Assembly (NCBI RefSeq): GCF_027596085.1
Contig: NC_072455.1
Span: 1,747,850-1,811,849 of the forward strand
Source: Anoplopoma fimbria
Taxonomy: Eukaryota; Chordata; Actinopteri; Perciformes; Anoplopomatidae
DNA: 64,000 bases
Reading direction: 5' to 3'
The position numbers and the translations under genes were made by a program. The notes under the pieces were generated by a model. That model was not told the origin of the DNA, made no database searches, and saw only the letters and a program-made list of their open reading frames with translations. Below are positions 63,467-64,000 of the stretch, in pieces. How positions within the stretch are numbered: position 1 is the first letter of the stretch; every line of letters begins with the position of its first letter.

Positions 63467-64000
63467 CTGACGGGGAAGGAAACACAAAAACACAAGATCA
63501 GTTTATAGACGCAGTATCGAACACTTAACACAAATAGTTCAGTGATAAAAACATTATTTACATGATGGAGGATTTTACGTTTGTTTTTAGATGTTTTAGA
63601 AACAGGAAGTTATAAAAAGAAATCTACTTTTGAGTAAATATTTTGCAGCAAAACCAAATAATTTACAGGATTTTCAACATTTGTTTCTTTATAATACATT
63701 TAAAACTTAATTTATTTCTTCACAGGGATGAAGACATTTTTCATAATAAAACATTTGCTGGTTTCAGATGGAATAATGTTGATGTTTTATTATGTCATGT
63801 ATTTAAGTACAATTTAGAAGGTACTTTTACTTTCCTGGAGTATTTCTATTTTTAAAGCAAATTTATACTTCTACTCAAATACATCTCTGCAGCAATTATT
63901 ATTAATAATATTTTACTCCAATACATTTATTTGTTAATTGTAGTTACTTTGCAGATTAAAATTAATGAAATATAATATAATTAAATAAATTATTATTATA
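63467..64000. other. OTUD4 intron reaching the window edge
   Basis: AT-rich; another ACTTTTACT-type fragment (GTACTTTTACTTTCCTGGAG, TACTTCTACTCAAATACATC) at 63820-63940. The next upstream OTUD4 exon is not in the window. Confidence 0.55.

Overview
The window is from a ray-finned fish, most likely a percomorph teleost. The four genes are vertebrate-type, multi-exon and GT-AG spliced. They sit among long CA/GT microsatellites, fragments of non-LTR retrotransposons with TGTAATG-type tails, and the ACTTTTACTTAAGTAAAAG-type dispersed repeat that is common in teleosts. Gene names come from recalled protein families, not from a database search.

Layout: 1-6390 is repeat-rich 5' flank. 6395-24915 is an FBXW7-type F-box/WD40 gene (+), 13 coding exons, 557 codons, with a short beta-like N-terminus. 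24916-30100 is repeat-rich intergenic DNA. 30123-32780 is ANAPC10 (-), 5 coding exons, 186 aa. ANAPC10 is divergent from ABCE1 (+, 18 coding exons 34669-42888, 599 aa), and the two share a GC-rich promoter near 32700-32850. 43250-51380 is intergenic and dominated by a satellite of about 6.7 kb (43964-50709). 51388-63466 is the 3' two-thirds or more of OTUD4 (-). Its OTU catalytic exons lie beyond the right edge, while the Tudor-like, Pro/Gln-rich and RG-rich parts are inside. The ANAPC10-ABCE1-OTUD4 order and orientations match human 4q31; FBXW7 lies on the same human arm but megabases away.

Three of the genes bear on ubiquitin. FBXW7 is a substrate receptor of SCF ligases, ANAPC10 is a processivity/substrate-recognition subunit of APC/C, and OTUD4 is a deubiquitinase scaffold. 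ABCE1 is the Fe-S ABC ATPase that splits ribosomes. Nothing in the sequence suggests they form one operating unit; the neighbourhood looks like inherited synteny.

The most interesting material is non-coding or at the edge of coding. It includes a splice acceptor made of a (TG)n tract in FBXW7, a truncated exon duplication with a decoy acceptor in ABCE1, and a reading-frame conflict in OTUD4 next to a 26-bp-period direct repeat. It also includes a hairpin near the big satellite that carries inverted copies of the satellite core, and repeated hairpins in the OTUD4 3' UTR. I found no convincing new biological system beyond these. No prokaryote-type mobile system, CRISPR array, rRNA or convincing tRNA was seen.
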